Positions 62,690 through 64,000 of a stretch of 64,000 nucleotides of DNA are shown here, piece by piece. The notes under the pieces were generated by a model. That model did no database searches. It saw only the letters and a program-made list of their open reading frames with translations, and was not told where the DNA came from. The stretch is from Streptomyces roseicoloratus (GTDB lineage: Bacteria; Actinomycetota; Actinomycetes; Streptomycetales; Streptomycetaceae). Location: NCBI RefSeq assembly GCF_004117935.1, contig NZ_SDOY01000172.1, positions 78,561 to 142,560 of the forward strand, in the 5' to 3' direction. Every line of letters begins with the position of its first letter. Positions within the stretch are counted from its first letter, which is position 1. The position numbers and the translations under genes are program-made.

Positions 62690-64000
62690 GCGCCGTCCCG
62701 ACACCGTTGACGCCGGAGCACCCGCAGGGCGCCCCAGCGGTGACCACCACCGCGGCTGCCCCCGCGGCCGCTGCCGTGAGCACGGCGGTGACCACGACGC
62801 GGGACACTCGCGACGACCACGATCACGATCACGATCACGATCACGACCACAGCCACGGACCCGACCGCGGCCACGGACGCGGACAAGGCCGCGGACACGG
62901 CGCCGGACCCGACCAGCCCCATGACCACGGCCCCGAGCACCCCCACGGCGACGGACCCGAGCACCCCCACGGCGACGGCCCCGGACACCCCCACGGTCAC
63001 CGGCCCGACCATGCCCACGGCCTGGGACCCCGCCGGATCCGTGACCACCGGCCCGGTCACGCGCCCGGCCACGCGCCCGACCACCGCCCCGCCCACGACA
63101 ACGCGCCGGCCCCCCTCCTCGAGCGCTGCCGCGCCCTGGTCCGGCCCGCGCTCGTGGACGCGGTGAGCGGCCTGCACCCGTGGACGGGGGAGATGGCGGC
63201 GTACGCCCTGGGCTGGGCCGACCCGGGCGGCGGCCCGGATCCCGGCGCGACCGAGGGCAAGGGCGTGCGCCAGGCGCTCGCGGTGCTCGGCGCCGAGGCC
63301 GTCGGCGCGGACGGCGCGGACGCGGTCCCCGGCGCCGTGGCCGTCGAGCTCGTGCACGTCTTCTCCCTGCTCCACGACGACATCATGGACGGCGACGCAC
63401 TGCGCCGGCAGCGCCCGGCGGTGTGGAAGGCCTACGGGACCGGACCGGCGGTCCTCACGGGCGACGCGCTCCTCGCCCAGGCCGTGACCACGCTGGCCGA
63501 GGCCCCGGGCCCGTACTCGGCCGCCGCGGTCCGCTGTCTCTGCCGCACCCTGAACGCTCTGGTGGCCGGCCAGGCGGAGGACCTGCGCTTCGAGGACCGG
63601 TCCTGGCACGGCCCCGGCGCCGTCGGACCGGAGCAGTACCGCTCCATGGCCGAGCGCAAGACCGGCGCCCTTCTGGGCTGCGCCCTCGCCCTCGGCGCGG
63701 TCCTCGGCGGCGCGTCGGACGGCACGGTGGCCTCGCTCGACCGGGCCGGCCGTCACCTGGGCCTCGCCTTCCAGGCGGTGGACGACGTCCTCGGCATCTG
63801 GGGCGATCCCGTCGTCATCGGCAAGCCCGTCCACGCCGACCTGCGCAGGCGCAAGAAGACCTTCCCGGTGCTCGCCGCCCTGGCGGGCGGAGGCGCCGCC
63901 GCCCGTGAACTCGCGGCGCTGCTCGGCTCGCCCCGGCCGCTCGACGGCGAGGGCGCCGCCCGGGCCGCGGCACTCGTCGAGGACGCGGGCGGGCGGACCG
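62686..64000 (+). CDS. Polyprenyl diphosphate synthase with His-rich N-terminus (3' end outside window)
   Basis: Open to the window end, about 438 residues visible. GTG at 62686 overlaps the TPR stop. Residues 43-57 are an Asp-His alternation, and to about residue 145 the sequence is His/Gly/Pro-rich, a metal-binding and disordered type of arm. The enzyme follows: first aspartate-rich motif DDIMD at 231-235 in LLHDDIMDGD, and second DDVLG at 366-370 in FQAVDDVLGIWGD. Relatives condense isopentenyl diphosphate units. Such disordered arms occur on polyprenyl synthases that are cargo of family 2 encapsulins; no shell gene is visible here. Confidence 0.88.
   Translation, partial: MSAVPTPLTPEHPQGAPAVTTTAAAPAAAAVSTAVTTTRDTRDDHDHDHDHDHDHSHGPDRGHGRGQGRGHGAGPDQPHDHGPEHPHGDGPEHPHGDGPGHPHGHRPDHAHGLGPRRIRDHRPGHAPGHAPDHRPAHDNAPAPLLERCRALVRPALVDAVSGLHPWTGEMAAYALGWADPGGGPDPGATEGKGVRQALAVLGAEAVGADGADAVPGAVAVELVHVFSLLHDDIMDGDALRRQRPAVWKAYGTGPAVLTGDALLAQAVTTLAEAPGPYSAAAVRCLCRTLNALVAGQAEDLRFEDRSWHGPGAVGPEQYRSMAERKTGALLGCALALGAVLGGASDGTVASLDRAGRHLGLAFQAVDDVLGIWGDPVVIGKPVHADLRRRKKTFPVLAALAGGGAAARELAALLGSPRPLDGEGAARAAALVEDAGGRT

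Overview
The window is very GC-rich DNA with short intergenic gaps, many 1-8 nt stop/start overlaps and frequent GTG starts. Its gene content (secreted GH18 chitinase, SigB/SigF-type sigma factor, c-di-AMP riboswitch in front of a LysM/transglycosylase gene, LuxR/GntR/GlxA-type regulators, linear runs of small stress proteins) is that of a Streptomyces-like actinomycete chromosome. No rRNA, tRNA, CRISPR array, insertion sequence or phage module was seen.

1-8.3 kb: the 3' end of a chitinase gene, then a complete dipeptide/oligopeptide ABC transporter operon on the minus strand (lipoprotein, two permeases, two ATPases), divergent from an aldehyde dehydrogenase. 8.4-11 kb: a patchy stretch with a small HEAT-like protein, an NmrA-type NAD(P)-binding gene split and partly replaced by about 0.47 kb carrying a foreign-looking small gene, and an AlkB-like dioxygenase. 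11-17.5 kb: a self-contained NHLM-type peptide export cassette (two large ABC proteins, one with a C39 peptidase, plus an HlyD-like adaptor) with an 83-residue double-glycine precursor and no visible modification enzyme. A perfect 18-bp hairpin separates precursor from exporter. 17.9-18.3 kb: a 34-bp tandem repeat and a probable arginase remnant.

18.5-26 kb: a TrmB/LuxR-like regulator divergent from an aminopeptidase P, a xylose-type sugar ABC transporter (binding protein, single-domain ATPase, permease), and a secreted lipase-like hydrolase. 26-40 kb: a stress-protein island (MT0933-like antitoxin-like protein, CBS protein, DJ-1/PfpI protein, plasmid-stabilisation-like protein, SigB-type sigma factor, a RhoGDI-like protein coupled to a small unknown, YbdK-type ligase, small membrane protein, methyltransferase, HAD phosphatase, SRPBCC protein). 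At least four promoters here match GNNT-N15-GGGTA. A five-gene operon follows: CDGSH protein, haem-oxygenase-like iron enzyme, nucleotidyltransferase, BON protein, metallophosphoesterase. It runs on into a STAS-like protein, a GntR regulator and an EF-hand protein.

40-50 kb: cell-surface and hydrolytic functions (a 945-residue secreted hydrolase with Calx-beta repeats, an alpha/beta hydrolase, a riboswitch-controlled LysM/SLT muralytic enzyme, a polysaccharide deacetylase), then a glutathionyl-hydroquinone-reductase-like protein, and a GlxA-type regulator divergent from a quinone oxidoreductase-like gene. 51-57 kb: redox and signalling genes: a membrane Rieske protein, a frameshifted beta-carbonic anhydrase, a UBP-type zinc finger, a cyclic-nucleotide-domain histidine kinase and a response regulator fused to a thioredoxin-reductase-like flavoprotein without its redox cysteines. 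57-64 kb: a signal-less periplasmic-binding-fold protein, the lutABC lactate-utilisation operon, a TPR protein, and a polyprenyl synthase with an extreme His-rich N-terminus that runs off the window end.

The strongest candidates for undescribed biology are the unmodified-peptide export cassette, the bacterial RhoGDI-like protein, the CDGSH-to-phosphoesterase operon, and the kinase/regulator-flavoprotein/zinc-finger group.
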